This document shows, piece by piece, positions 8,113 to 16,984 of a stretch of 37,512 bases of DNA; the first letter of the stretch is position 1, and every line of letters starts with the position of its first letter. The notes under the pieces were generated by a model. That model was not told where the DNA came from, searched no databases, and saw nothing but the letters and a program-made list of their open reading frames with translations. The DNA is from CAZSMK01 sp964608095 (lineage in GTDB: Bacteria; Sumerlaeota; Sumerlaeia; MWCT01; JAGHBZ01). A program made the position numbers and the translations under genes. The stretch is taken from assembly GCA_964608095.1 (NCBI GenBank), contig CAZSMK010000010.1:1-37512 (forward strand), given 5' to 3'.

Positions 8113-9546
8113 TTAGCCGAAGAGGAGATTGCGGAATCTGCGGAACCCAGAGGATATATAGTGTTTAAGCACGTTCGGCGAGCGGGCGGCAAACGAGAGC
8201 GTATTTATGATATACCGGGGGCGCAGATAAAGTCGCATCAATGCCTTCCGTCGCCATTCGGTCAATTCATCCGGCGACAATTCATAGGTGCGCACCGCGG
8301 CTCTGCCGTAACTTCCCTCCTGTAACGCGTCGGGCGAGATGATTAGCTCCTCGCGCTGAGCGATTTCGTAAAATTCCGTTCCCGGCAGCGGGTAGGCGAT
8401 GTTGATATCGAAAAAATCGGTGTTGAGTTTCAGGGCAAGGTTGTAAGTCTCCTCGAGGGTTTTTTGCGTCTCCCATGGAAGCCCGATGAGAAAGAAGGCA
8501 TGAGCCCGCAATCCCGTTTTCTTGCAGATCTTCACCGCCTCTATTGCCTGTTCCACTTTCGTGCCTTTTTTCATGTTATCGAGCAGGAGTTGCGAGCCGG
8601 ACTCGACGCCGAACGCCACTACCCAGCACCCCGCCTTTTTCAACCATTCCGCTCGCTCAAGGTCAAAGGTATCGACGCGGCTGTTGCATCCCCACCTGAT
8701 ATTGAGACCCGATTCGACTATTAGTTGACACAACTTTATTACCCAGGATTTCTTCATGGTGAACGTGTCGCCGTGAAGGAGAAACTCATCGATACCGTAT
8801 TTGTTTACGCACTCCTCGATTTCGTTCACTACGTTTTCAGGCGACCGCGAGCGCAAGGTGAAGCCCGACATTCTCCCTGCCGGGCAAAAGATACACTTTG
8901 CCGGACATCCCCGGTTTGCGTGAATGACGGTTAGCTTGTTGCCCGTTTCCGGGCTTCGGTAAAGGTCGTTCTCGAGAAGATGGCGTGCAGGAAAAGGCAA
9001 CGTATCGAGGTCTTCGATAAGGGGACGTGGATTTGTCTCGACGACATTTCCATCGGACGTGCGATATATGATTCCATCAACCGGCGACACGGGTCCGTCT
9101 TTCACCAGCTCCATGACGGTCGCCTCCGATTCTCCGACAAGGACAAGATCAAGTTCATTATGCTTCGCGAGAACATCTTTGCCGAAAACTGAGAGGTAGT
9201 CGCCCTTTGCCGCGGTAAGAATAGGAGGATGTATTTCACGGGCTATACGGCACACCCATAGATCCTTCTCGAGTGTCGCAGTGGTAACGTCGAATATCAA
9301 CAGGTCGGGTTTAAAATCATTGAGATTGTAGATAAAATGTTCCCACCCACCCCCTTCTGCAGGATAATCCACAATGCGAACCGTTGCCCCGCTTGCCTCC
9401 GCAGCAGCGGCTAAATAGGCGAGGTCAATGGGTGGAAATATGACCTGCACCGTCTGCTCCTCGACACGCGATTGGCATCGATCATCACGTCGGTAAAGAC
9501 CGGAAGGAGGGTTTATCAAGAGAACTTTTTGTAGTGAGCTCCCCAT
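8113..9546 (-). CDS. B12-binding-type radical SAM protein
   Basis: A 477-residue protein with an N-terminal Rossmann-like B12-binding domain (about 1-170, starting KVLLINPPSG) and a radical SAM barrel (about 195-400). The 4Fe-4S site is RGCPAKCIFCPAG, a CX3CX2C motif. GVESGSQ and IGLPWET are typical barrel motifs. The B12 domain lacks the DXHXXG motif, so any cobalamin would not be bound in the base-off, His-on form. Relatives include B12-dependent methylases of lipids, phosphonates, hopanoids and antibiotics; the substrate here cannot be told. The ATG at 9546 lacks a good ribosome binding site. It lies 160 bases after the URO-D-like gene on the same strand. Confidence 0.85.
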   Translation of the reverse strand: MGSSLQKVLLINPPSGLYRRDDRCQSRVEEQTVQVIFPPIDLAYLAAAAEASGATVRIVDYPAEGGGWEHFIYNLNDFKPDLLIFDVTTATLEKDLWVCRIAREIHPPILTAAKGDYLSVFGKDVLAKHNELDLVLVGESEATVMELVKDGPVSPVDGIIYRTSDGNVVETNPRPLIEDLDTLPFPARHLLENDLYRSPETGNKLTVIHANRGCPAKCIFCPAGRMSGFTLRSRSPENVVNEIEECVNKYGIDEFLLHGDTFTMKKSWVIKLCQLIVESGLNIRWGCNSRVDTFDLERAEWLKKAGCWVVAFGVESGSQLLLDNMKKGTKVEQAIEAVKICKKTGLRAHAFFLIGLPWETQKTLEETYNLALKLNTDFFDINIAYPLPGTEFYEIAQREELIISPDALQEGSYGRAAVRTYELSPDELTEWRRKALMRLYLRPRYIINTLSFAARSPNVLKHYISSGFRRFRNLLFG

Positions 9547-9706
9547 TGTTTAACTTTTGTTTTTCCCCGCGCCTCTAAGTTAAATTTATGTCGATCTCTC
9601 CATAAGGAATGAATCAGTTTTATATTGCCCAACTCTAACCATTCTCCGTAATGTCTTCAAATAAATAACGCCAAAAGGGCTGATCAATAGCAAGCTCTTG
9701 AGAATG

Positions 9707-10828
9707 TCATGAAGGTGAACCGAATTCTTCAACCAGGTCAGTGATGAGTTTGATTCTTCGCATATCACCATTGGGAGGCATCTGGTCGCCGATGCCAAGT
9801 ACAAAACGCGGGTTGGATTTCATGACGTTAAGATACTGTGTTACATGTGTGATGAGGTCGTCTTCGGAGTAACCGGGTACAAGCATGGCGCCGGGAACAC
9901 CGCCCCATAAAACGATTTCATCACCGGTAAGTCCTCGCAACTCTTCCGGACGAACGTCCCCTATCGGCGCAGGTGTTATTGCCTCGGCGCAGGCGACACC
10001 GCTTTGCCTCAGAAGTGGCAGGAGCCCGCGTAACATGCCGTCGATATGTGCCATGGTTGTTTTTCCCGCTTCATGGAGCTGTTTCGAACGCTGACCGTAA
10101 TAGTCGAGTGTATAAGTTTTAAAGAACGATGGACTTAGAATGTCGCTCGAAAGGTTGTCCGGAAACATGGCGAATTCACCCGGCGCACCCGCTGCAATGG
10201 TATATGCCGGTTCATCATATTTCTTCATCAGCTCGACAAGCGAGTGAAACTCATCCTCCTCCTCGAGCGCCATAAGCGTAGTAGTTTCCACTCCTGCCAT
10301 TTCTACCATCAACTTTGACAAAGGCGTCCGCGGCAGGCAAACCACCACCACACCCGTGTCGCCGATGAGGTCTTCATGCTTTGAGATGTGTTCATAATCC
10401 GGCTCCATGGTTTGACTTTCTATCAGGTACCTGAACGCCGGCAGATCATCGGATGATTTAATAAAATATTCCTTAAAAATAAATGTATATTGATCCGGAA
10501 TGAATTGAACTACCTGTCTGAGACTACCCGAAGGGGTCGTATAGGTCGTGATAGTGTCGTGTCCTTCCTGCTCGGTCTGGTGGGGACAATCGAACTTGAA
10601 TCGCCATGGATCAAGCGGTTGAAGATAAATTCCGCAACCGAGTTCGCGATGGAGGTTCACTATACCTTCAGTGCCGCGGTACTCCTCCGGTAAGGTGCCC
10701 CGGAACTCATGCGCATTATGCCACCAACTCAGATCGGCAAACCAGGGAACACGGTCTACTTTCCCTTCCGCAAAGATCCTCTTTACACGCTCGCGTAATG
10801 TCAGTTTTTCATCTTTCACGAAAATCAC
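9707..10828 (-). CDS. Uroporphyrinogen decarboxylase family protein (likely methyltransferase-like)
   Basis: A 373-residue TIM-barrel protein of the URO-D superfamily, which includes HemE and the corrinoid-dependent methyltransferases MtaA, MtbA and CmuA. Support comes from the start (LTLRERVKRIFAEGKVDRVP), the TTMAHIDGML segment and the end GIGDQMPPNGDMRRI. The HXC zinc motif of MtaA is not present in that form (HID instead). The divergent N-terminus argues against HemE. It starts at a GTG (10828, or 10819), with GAGGAG at 10831-10836; neither spacing is ideal. Its neighbour is a B12-type radical SAM gene, so a corrinoid or methyl-transfer role is plausible but inferred. Confidence 0.75.
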   Translation of the reverse strand: MIFVKDEKLTLRERVKRIFAEGKVDRVPWFADLSWWHNAHEFRGTLPEEYRGTEGIVNLHRELGCGIYLQPLDPWRFKFDCPHQTEQEGHDTITTYTTPSGSLRQVVQFIPDQYTFIFKEYFIKSSDDLPAFRYLIESQTMEPDYEHISKHEDLIGDTGVVVVCLPRTPLSKLMVEMAGVETTTLMALEEEDEFHSLVELMKKYDEPAYTIAAGAPGEFAMFPDNLSSDILSPSFFKTYTLDYYGQRSKQLHEAGKTTMAHIDGMLRGLLPLLRQSGVACAEAITPAPIGDVRPEELRGLTGDEIVLWGGVPGAMLVPGYSEDDLITHVTQYLNVMKSNPRFVLGIGDQMPPNGDMRRIKLITDLVEEFGSPS

Positions 10829-11047
10829 CGCTCCTCAAGTACGATATGTAAATAAAGTGTAACATCATTAGCGCAGTTTCTTCAAAATGTTTTCTTTTCT
10901 TCCCCGATTATGCATGCGCTTTGAGCATAGATAATGCCTCCATCCCTTGTGCATTGTTCCGGTCAAGGATGTGCGGTTAGTACTCAATGGTTGACTTTTT
11001 TCCGGTGATTCGATGAACTTATCATTACTTTAGTATGGAGGCGTAAA

Positions 11048-14000
11048 ATGAAACGCATAATTATTCTAACCCTGATTATGTTTCTTTTTTGTTGGTATTC
11101 GGCGATCTCGCAGGATACGACTACAGACATACAAACAACCGAAACGCTTGACCGTAAGACGATTGTAACCAATATGATTCGCGACTATTTGGAGAAGAAC
11201 GTGAGCAGGGATTTTGAGGCGCCTATCCCCTACGGGACGAAACTCGAAAAAGTGGAACTCGAAGGCAATGTAGTAACTATTCATGTCAACAGCCGATTGG
11301 TATATCAGCCGATTCGTATCGGCCTTATCGAGTATCTCAAGCATGAATTCGCCTCGCTTCTTGCAGATGCGGTACCTGATGCTCAAATCCGTATTTTTGC
11401 CGATGACCGCGAAATCGAAGAATATATTCCGGGACTCCACTGTCCGCCGGGCGTGCTGCCGGAAAAACTCACACGCTCGACCGAACCGCTCCTCATTCGA
11501 AAGGTTAGTGTTCCTGCACCTGAACCGTCACAGGGGCTTTACGGACACTATGTCGCACTCTGGCATAGCCACGGCTGGTATTACGATACCATAGATGGAC
11601 GGTGGCAATGGCAGCGCCCGCGCCTTTTCACCATCGTTGAGGATAAACTCCCTATGGGCTTTACCATACCTTTCCTGATGCCCATGCTCGAGAACGCCGG
11701 GTGTATTGTCTTTTGCCCGCGCGAGCGCGACGTTCAAGTCAATGAGGTTCTTGTTGACGACGGTGACGGAAAAGAATATCCGAATAACGGCATCTTTGAG
11801 ACACTGAGTGAACCCGTCTGGGAAAATGACGCGGGGGCGGGTTTCAAGAACTGGTTGGCGCCCTATCCGGACGATATGAACCCGCATCAGCAGGGGCACC
11901 ATCTCGTTACCAAGACCGTAATCGGTAGCCCGACCTCCTACTGCTGCTGGACTCCGGTTATTCCGGAAACGGGGCGATATGCGGTATACGTATCGTATAA
12001 CGCATCGCCGGAACGCGCCACAGACGCACATTACATTGTGTATCATGCCGGAGGCGCTACGGAGTTCCGAGTCAATCAACAAAAATGCGGCAATTACTGG
12101 CTCTACCTCGGGCATTTTCTGTTCAATAAGAATGCGTCCCGGGAAACGTGCAGTGTGGTGCTTGCGAACGATTCGGAGCAGGAGGGCGCCACGGTGTCCG
12201 CCGACTGTGTCAAGTTCGGCGGCGGCATGGGTGATGTCATACGTGGAGGCACTATCAGCGGGTATCCCCGTTTTTGCGAGGGCTCGCGCTACTGGCTTCA
12301 GTACGCGGGCGTTATCCCTGAGATGGTCTATAAACTCGGAATCAAGCCCGGTTTCGGCGGACCCGATTACCTCGAGGATTATTCCAGCCGACCCGAATGG
12401 GTGAACTATCTTTATGGCGCTCCTAACGGGCCCAATCCGCAACGAGATTTCGAGGGGCTTGGTATACCTATCGATCTCTCGCTTGCGTTTCATACCGATG
12501 CGGGTATCAGGAAAGGCATAGTCGGCACCCTTGTGGTGTATCGGATTCTCGATCACCTGGACAAGGATGAGTTTCCCGATGGCAGGTCTCGCTGGTTGAA
12601 CCGCGATCTTGCTGATACCCTTTCTTCCCAGATAGTGAGCGATATCCGGGCGAAATATTCATCGACCTGGCGACGCCGCGAGGTCAGGATGATGGACTTT
12701 GCCGAAACGCGCCGTCCCAACGTCCCTTCCGCACTCATTGAATTGTTATCGCATCAAAATTTCGACGACATGAAATATGGCCTTGATCCGCGGTTCCGCT
12801 TCGACGTGTCGCGCGCAATGTACAAGGCTATACTGCGCTTCATTGCCTATGAATATGGATTCGAGCCGGTAGTCTCACCCCTTACGCCTCAAGGTTTTTC
12901 TTTGAAGACATTGGCGCCCGGCAAGGTGGCGCTTCGCTGGGAGCCCACACCCGATCCACTCGAACCAACCGCGGAACCAGAAGGATATATCCTTTACATG
13001 CGAACAGGACTGAACGCTGATTTCGATAACGGACGATATATCACGATTAAGGCGGTGGAGCTCGAAGGACTTGATCCCGGCACGATCTATAGCTTTCGAG
13101 TTGCGGCGGTTAATAAGGGAGGGATCAGTTTTCCGTCCGAGGCGCTCTCGGTATATACCGGAACAGGAGAAGAGTCGCGTGCGCTTATCGTGAATGCATT
13201 CGATCGAATAGGGCCGCCTGAATTTGTGGAATGCGAGTCTGTTCGTGGCGTTATCCGCGATTGTGCCGACAAAGGCGTTCCCTATCACTTTGATTGTGCA
13301 CTTACGGGCGATACGTGGGATTTTGATCCGACGCATAAATTCCTCAATAATGACAATCCGGGTTGGGGCGCCTCTTACGGCGACATGGAGAATGGCGTCG
13401 AACTGGGGAACACGTTCGACTATACAATTACGCATGGTGCAGCGATTAAGTCCGCCGGCTGGGCGTTCGATTCCACCAGCGAAGAAGCGTTGCGCGGCGG
13501 CTACATCTCTCTCGGCGATTATAAAGCCGTAGATTGGCTGCTCGGCGAGGAACGAACCACCTCACCACCGCCATGGCGCGAGGGCGACGGAAGTCCCGAC
13601 ATGATGAAGCATGAGTTCCAGGCGCTCACACCTGAAGACCAGGCTCTTATCAGAAATTATCTGCTCAACGGCGGGGCGCTTTTTATCAGTGGCGCGTATG
13701 TCGCAACCGACCTCGTCAACTCGCCACTCTCCGGCGAGGAGGATAAAGCGTTCCTCACGGATGTGTTGAAATGCCAGTGGATCTGTAATGCAGGAAGCAA
13801 GACCAACGATGTCTTTGCCGTGAACGACAGCATGTTTGACCGTGCCGGTATACCGGGGGTTCACTTCAGCCGCGGCGCAGGCGAGAACGGCATATACGGC
13901 GTTGAACTCCCCGACTCGATTCAACCGGCAAAAGATTCAGGCGCACAAGTCCTTCTCCGCTACAAGGATGCCCATTTCAACGCCGCTATAGCCTATGCAG

Positions 14001-14107
14001 GCGAACAATACCGGCTGGTTATGTTTGGATTCCCATTTGAGACTATTACGTCAGCCGAGGTCAGGGAATCCATAATGCAGACCATATTGTCTTTTCTGAC
14101 GCAGTAA
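11048..14107 (+). CDS. Secreted split amidase_3-type hydrolase with GerMN-like, golvesin-like and FN3 domains
   Basis: A complete 1019-residue paralogue of the protein at 1-3474. A signal peptide covers residues 1-21. Residues 30-110 (LEGNVVTIHVNS, REIEEYIP) resemble the GerMN-like N-domain found in Bacteroidota proteins called xanthan lyase. Amidase_3 metal and catalytic residues are His175 (WHSHGW), Glu198 (IVEDK), His482 (LAFHTDAG) and Glu565 (SALIELLSHQNFDD). A golvesin-like domain (about 235-400) splits the fold. FN3 follows (about 610-705). The C-terminal 300 residues match the neighbour's amidotransferase-like domain (SLGDYKAVDWLLG, GFPFETI). There is no Thr-Pro tail. GGAGG lies six bases before the ATG. 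It opens a tight three-gene unit with the next two genes. A cell-wall or extracellular-polymer hydrolase is inferred. Confidence 0.88.
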   Translation: MKRIIILTLIMFLFCWYSAISQDTTTDIQTTETLDRKTIVTNMIRDYLEKNVSRDFEAPIPYGTKLEKVELEGNVVTIHVNSRLVYQPIRIGLIEYLKHEFASLLADAVPDAQIRIFADDREIEEYIPGLHCPPGVLPEKLTRSTEPLLIRKVSVPAPEPSQGLYGHYVALWHSHGWYYDTIDGRWQWQRPRLFTIVEDKLPMGFTIPFLMPMLENAGCIVFCPRERDVQVNEVLVDDGDGKEYPNNGIFETLSEPVWENDAGAGFKNWLAPYPDDMNPHQQGHHLVTKTVIGSPTSYCCWTPVIPETGRYAVYVSYNASPERATDAHYIVYHAGGATEFRVNQQKCGNYWLYLGHFLFNKNASRETCSVVLANDSEQEGATVSADCVKFGGGMGDVIRGGTISGYPRFCEGSRYWLQYAGVIPEMVYKLGIKPGFGGPDYLEDYSSRPEWVNYLYGAPNGPNPQRDFEGLGIPIDLSLAFHTDAGIRKGIVGTLVVYRILDHLDKDEFPDGRSRWLNRDLADTLSSQIVSDIRAKYSSTWRRREVRMMDFAETRRPNVPSALIELLSHQNFDDMKYGLDPRFRFDVSRAMYKAILRFIAYEYGFEPVVSPLTPQGFSLKTLAPGKVALRWEPTPDPLEPTAEPEGYILYMRTGLNADFDNGRYITIKAVELEGLDPGTIYSFRVAAVNKGGISFPSEALSVYTGTGEESRALIVNAFDRIGPPEFVECESVRGVIRDCADKGVPYHFDCALTGDTWDFDPTHKFLNNDNPGWGASYGDMENGVELGNTFDYTITHGAAIKSAGWAFDSTSEEALRGGYISLGDYKAVDWLLGEERTTSPPPWREGDGSPDMMKHEFQALTPEDQALIRNYLLNGGALFISGAYVATDLVNSPLSGEEDKAFLTDVLKCQWICNAGSKTNDVFAVNDSMFDRAGIPGVHFSRGAGENGIYGVELPDSIQPAKDSGAQVLLRYKDAHFNAAIAYAGEQYRLVMFGFPFETITSAEVRESIMQTILSFLTQ

Positions 14108-14151
14108 TAAATTGCCGTGATACTTCATTATGGTTGCAAGGAAGGAGAGGG

Positions 14152-15396
14152 ATGAAAAGCGGATGTCTGTTTCTGTTCATGATACTTAGTTTTACCGAGG
14201 TGCACGAGGTGTCATCTGTTGAATATTCACCCGGAAGAGCCGGCGATTTCGTCACCTTCCCTGAAGAAAAAAAACTGATATTTTTAAAGGGTGCGCGCGC
14301 GACCTTTGCACGTCAACCCGACGGCTTCGTCTGGATTTCGGATATCGAACATGTGACCTGGGGGAAGGAAAACAAAACCATATTTCTTGCCGATGCAGAG
14401 CCGCATTACTACCTGTGTGGTGATACCATACCCGCCGGCAGGTTCTTCGAACTCTTCCCTTACCATTTTTATGATAAGGAGGAGGAACACCTCATCGGCA
14501 CGCGGATTAACTACCGCTTGATCGTGAAGAACGTTTCCGAGCAAGACGTGCGAGTGGACATTACCGGCATGGGCACCACCACCACCTGGGATCATTATAA
14601 GACGTGGGAGGGCGCGCTCAGGGGCGATAAGGCAACCAGCTTTACACTCAAACCGGGTGAGGCTCAACTTATCTGGGAAGAGAAACGACTCGAAGGCGGA
14701 TTGCCATGGAGCGGGATTATTTTCGGAAAGGCAACAGGCGATATCCGGGTGTGCGATTACGTCTACGCGAGCGAGACCGACCCCGGCATTGAAAACGCAC
14801 AACAGATTCCCGACCTCTCACAACCTCCTTATCTCGAACCATCGTTTACTCGCGGCACAAGCGATTGGAATGCCACCGTCATCGACTTCTTTCCACAACA
14901 AAGAGATTCACAGAACCGCATTCAGCTCGGGGAACTCGATGACGATGACAATGCATATTCGGTTGCCATCGCTTACTCTCCAGGTGGACCCCTGAACAAT
15001 CTCTGTGAATATAAAGCCGTGGAGCCGAGTTTTGAATCCGACCGGCTTGATGTTAAAGACCCCCTGAGCGGTAAAAGCCATCTCTTCTTCGGTGGGAACT
15101 ACCCGATTATGTATACGCTTAACCTTCCGTTCATAAACGACTCGGATAAAACTCGAAGGGTGTCGCTGTTGTTGTGTTCAAACGATCGCCTTGATGTAGA
15201 TACCTTTGCCGGTGTGTGGCTCGACGGAGTCATTTTACAGGAACGTGTGCCGGCATTGGCTCATCATAAACATTGGCGAGTCTTCTCGGTTGTCTTGAAT
15301 CCCGGTGAGTCGTTCGAAAAGGAATGTATACTTATTCCTCTCGGCAGCCGTTGGGGTGGCATGATTGTATCGGTCGATATTGCCACATTTGAATAA
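14152..15396 (+). CDS. Exported protein of unknown function
   Basis: A 414-residue protein starting at ATG 14152, which has AAGGAG four bases upstream. The first about 22 residues (MKSGCLFLFMILSFTEVHEV) are signal-like, and the mature protein is rich in predicted beta-strands, aromatic and acidic residues. I recognise no family. An acidic run (GELDDDDNAY, about residue 265) could bind calcium. It lies 44 bases after the amidase-like exoprotein and 8 bases before the glycosyltransferase, so the three are almost certainly one transcript. That context suggests work on an extracellular polymer, but there is no direct evidence. Confidence 0.8.
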   Translation: MKSGCLFLFMILSFTEVHEVSSVEYSPGRAGDFVTFPEEKKLIFLKGARATFARQPDGFVWISDIEHVTWGKENKTIFLADAEPHYYLCGDTIPAGRFFELFPYHFYDKEEEHLIGTRINYRLIVKNVSEQDVRVDITGMGTTTTWDHYKTWEGALRGDKATSFTLKPGEAQLIWEEKRLEGGLPWSGIIFGKATGDIRVCDYVYASETDPGIENAQQIPDLSQPPYLEPSFTRGTSDWNATVIDFFPQQRDSQNRIQLGELDDDDNAYSVAIAYSPGGPLNNLCEYKAVEPSFESDRLDVKDPLSGKSHLFFGGNYPIMYTLNLPFINDSDKTRRVSLLLCSNDRLDVDTFAGVWLDGVILQERVPALAHHKHWRVFSVVLNPGESFEKECILIPLGSRWGGMIVSVDIATFE

Positions 15397-15404
15397 CACA
15401 TTGC

Positions 15405-16607
15405 ATGAAGCCAATGAACATCTGCCTCATATCGCGCTCGTTACCTTTGCATCGGAGCGGCGGTCTTGAATATCATACGCTCGGGCTTGCACGGGGTCTT
15501 GTTAAGCGAGGTCATCGGGTTGTTATCGTTACGACAGCGTTACCATGCGCAGAACCGCCACCTGAGTATGAAGGGATAACGCTCGAGCCGCTTCCCGGCT
15601 CTGCTCCTTCATGCTACAACCTGCATTTCTTCAAATCTATACCGCGCTTTGTTCAACACCTCCATAGGCAGCATAATTTCGACGTCATTCACGGGCAAGG
15701 ATTCGGGGCATTGACCGTAAACCCTGAAAAATTTGGCGTTCACCTCGTGATCACGATACACGGCACCATATTTTCGGAAACCGCTCTCGCTAAACCAGCA
15801 TGGCGACACCTCACGGTTCCTGAAAAACTCCAGGCGCTCGGGCACCACAAGTCACGTATTCTTTTGTATCCGTTATATCGACGGATGTTGAAGCGCGCAG
15901 CCGGTATCATCGTGGACAGCGCCTTCACTCGCGATGAAATCCTGAAAAGCCAGGCAGTACTTCGTGATAAAATCCGGGTTGTCCCTCTAAGTGTCGAGCC
16001 GGAACGCTTTCCTGAAATCGAGCCACAGGCCGCCCGAGAAGTGCTCGGGCTTCCGACTGACCGAATGATCCTTTTCACAGTCGGACGGCTTCACAAGATG
16101 AAAGGTTTTCAGACCGTGATCGAGGCGCTGCACGAGATCGGTACACCTGCTCTTGACCGGGCTAACGCGCTTTACGTCATCGGGGGGAGCGGCGATTACG
16201 CGGAACGTCTTCAGCGACTTGTTGACAAATATAGCCTCTCTGGGCGGGTGAAATTCGCCGGCAGGATAAAGGAAGACGAGCTGGCGACCTATTACGCCGC
16301 GGCGGATGTCTTCATTTATCCCGACATGGGTCAGCCAGCCTTCGGACTGGTAGCGCTCGAGTCACTTCTTTGCGGCACGCCCGTTATCGGCGCATCCAGC
16401 GGCGCTATTCCCGAGGTTGTCGATGAATCAGTCGGCGCGTTGTTCCCGCCCGGCGACTCACACGCTCTTGCCGATTTGCTTCGCAACATCGTCAACCTTC
16501 CACAATGGGTACAGGACAGGAAAACACGTGCACGCGCCCATGCGCTTCGAAAATTTCCCTTCGACGCCATGATTGACAACACCATCGAGATTTACCACCG
16601 TCGGTGA
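15405..16607 (+). CDS. GT4 family glycosyltransferase
   Basis: A 400-residue GT-B fold enzyme. The N-terminal domain shows RSGGLEYHTLGLARGLVKRG (acceptor side), and the C-terminal domain shows VGRLHKMKGFQTVIEAL and a donor-binding end FGLVALESLLCGTPVIG. In most GT4 enzymes an EX7E motif spans this end; here the second Glu is present but the first position is Pro (GQPAFGLVALE). It would transfer a sugar from a nucleotide donor to a lipid or growing glycan at the cytoplasmic membrane face. There is no clear ribosome binding site. Starts at 15405 and 15414 are both possible, and coupling to the gene ending at 15396 is likely. Confidence 0.9.
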   Translation: MKPMNICLISRSLPLHRSGGLEYHTLGLARGLVKRGHRVVIVTTALPCAEPPPEYEGITLEPLPGSAPSCYNLHFFKSIPRFVQHLHRQHNFDVIHGQGFGALTVNPEKFGVHLVITIHGTIFSETALAKPAWRHLTVPEKLQALGHHKSRILLYPLYRRMLKRAAGIIVDSAFTRDEILKSQAVLRDKIRVVPLSVEPERFPEIEPQAAREVLGLPTDRMILFTVGRLHKMKGFQTVIEALHEIGTPALDRANALYVIGGSGDYAERLQRLVDKYSLSGRVKFAGRIKEDELATYYAAADVFIYPDMGQPAFGLVALESLLCGTPVIGASSGAIPEVVDESVGALFPPGDSHALADLLRNIVNLPQWVQDRKTRARAHALRKFPFDAMIDNTIEIYHRR

Positions 16608-16723
16608 GTAACGGCATTAACTCTTTGCTGAGCTACTTCCCTCTGTCTAGTCTAAAATTATGTGAAGATAAGGCTTAGGAACCAGTTCTTTATGGAATTC
16701 GATACATCAAAGAGGAGGTCTGA

Positions 16724-16870
16724 ATGTGCGTGAAGGGCAGTTCGCCCTGTTCATGTTTTCTCAGGCGAACGAATCTACAGAAAAATTGCGCATGCCCTTG
16801 TTGTCCCTGCAGTCCTTGTTGTCCCTGCAGTCCCTGCAGGGAAACCTCTTCCATAGACTCAGCTCCTTAG
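16724..16870 (+). CDS. Candidate 48-residue cysteine-rich peptide
   Basis: ATG 16724 has GAGGAGGT (16712-16719) four bases upstream, one of the best ribosome binding sites in the window. The 48-residue frame has 12 cysteines, clustered in a CPCCPCSPCCPCSPC core (residues 24-38). The core comes from two perfect 18-base direct repeats plus part of a third, each giving PCCPCS. Such a composition suits metal binding, like a metallothionein, or disulfide cross-linking. There is no signal peptide and no known family match. It could also be a chance frame over a repeat. No promoter is obvious; it may be read from the glycosyltransferase operon. Confidence 0.35.
   Translation: MCVKGSSPCSCFLRRTNLQKNCACPCCPCSPCCPCSPCRETSSIDSAP
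16796..16839 (+). repeat. 18-base tandem repeat
   Basis: CCTTGTTGTCCCTGCAGT occurs twice in direct succession (16796-16813 and 16814-16831), then CCCTGCAG. The unit is six codons, so it keeps the Cys-rich frame open. A degenerate relative occurs at 5457-5507. Confidence 0.85.
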
Positions 16871-16984
16871 AGTGAAGACACTCCCTTCAACAGCCTCTCT
16901 GACCCCTCGGGTACAAAAAGTTGTTGAAATTCAGCGGTGATTTAGTCTTTTCTAAATTCTTACTTTACGTTCGGGAGGTTTAAA

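Larger units (their letters stand above)
16608..16984. other. Intergenic region with small-peptide candidate and repeats
   Basis: The gap between the glycosyltransferase and the symporter contains the Cys-rich frame 16724-16870, an 18-base tandem repeat inside it, a weak hairpin at 16734-16748 (AGGGC/GCCCT) and TCTGACCCC at 16898-16906. No other gene is seen. Confidence 0.6.

Noticed and set aside
9586..9804. 72-codon minus-strand frame
   Set aside because: It overlaps the 3' end of the URO-D-like gene in another frame and has no ribosome binding site.
11528..12556. 342-codon minus-strand frame
   Set aside because: It is antisense to the complete amidase-like exoprotein and looks like a shadow frame.
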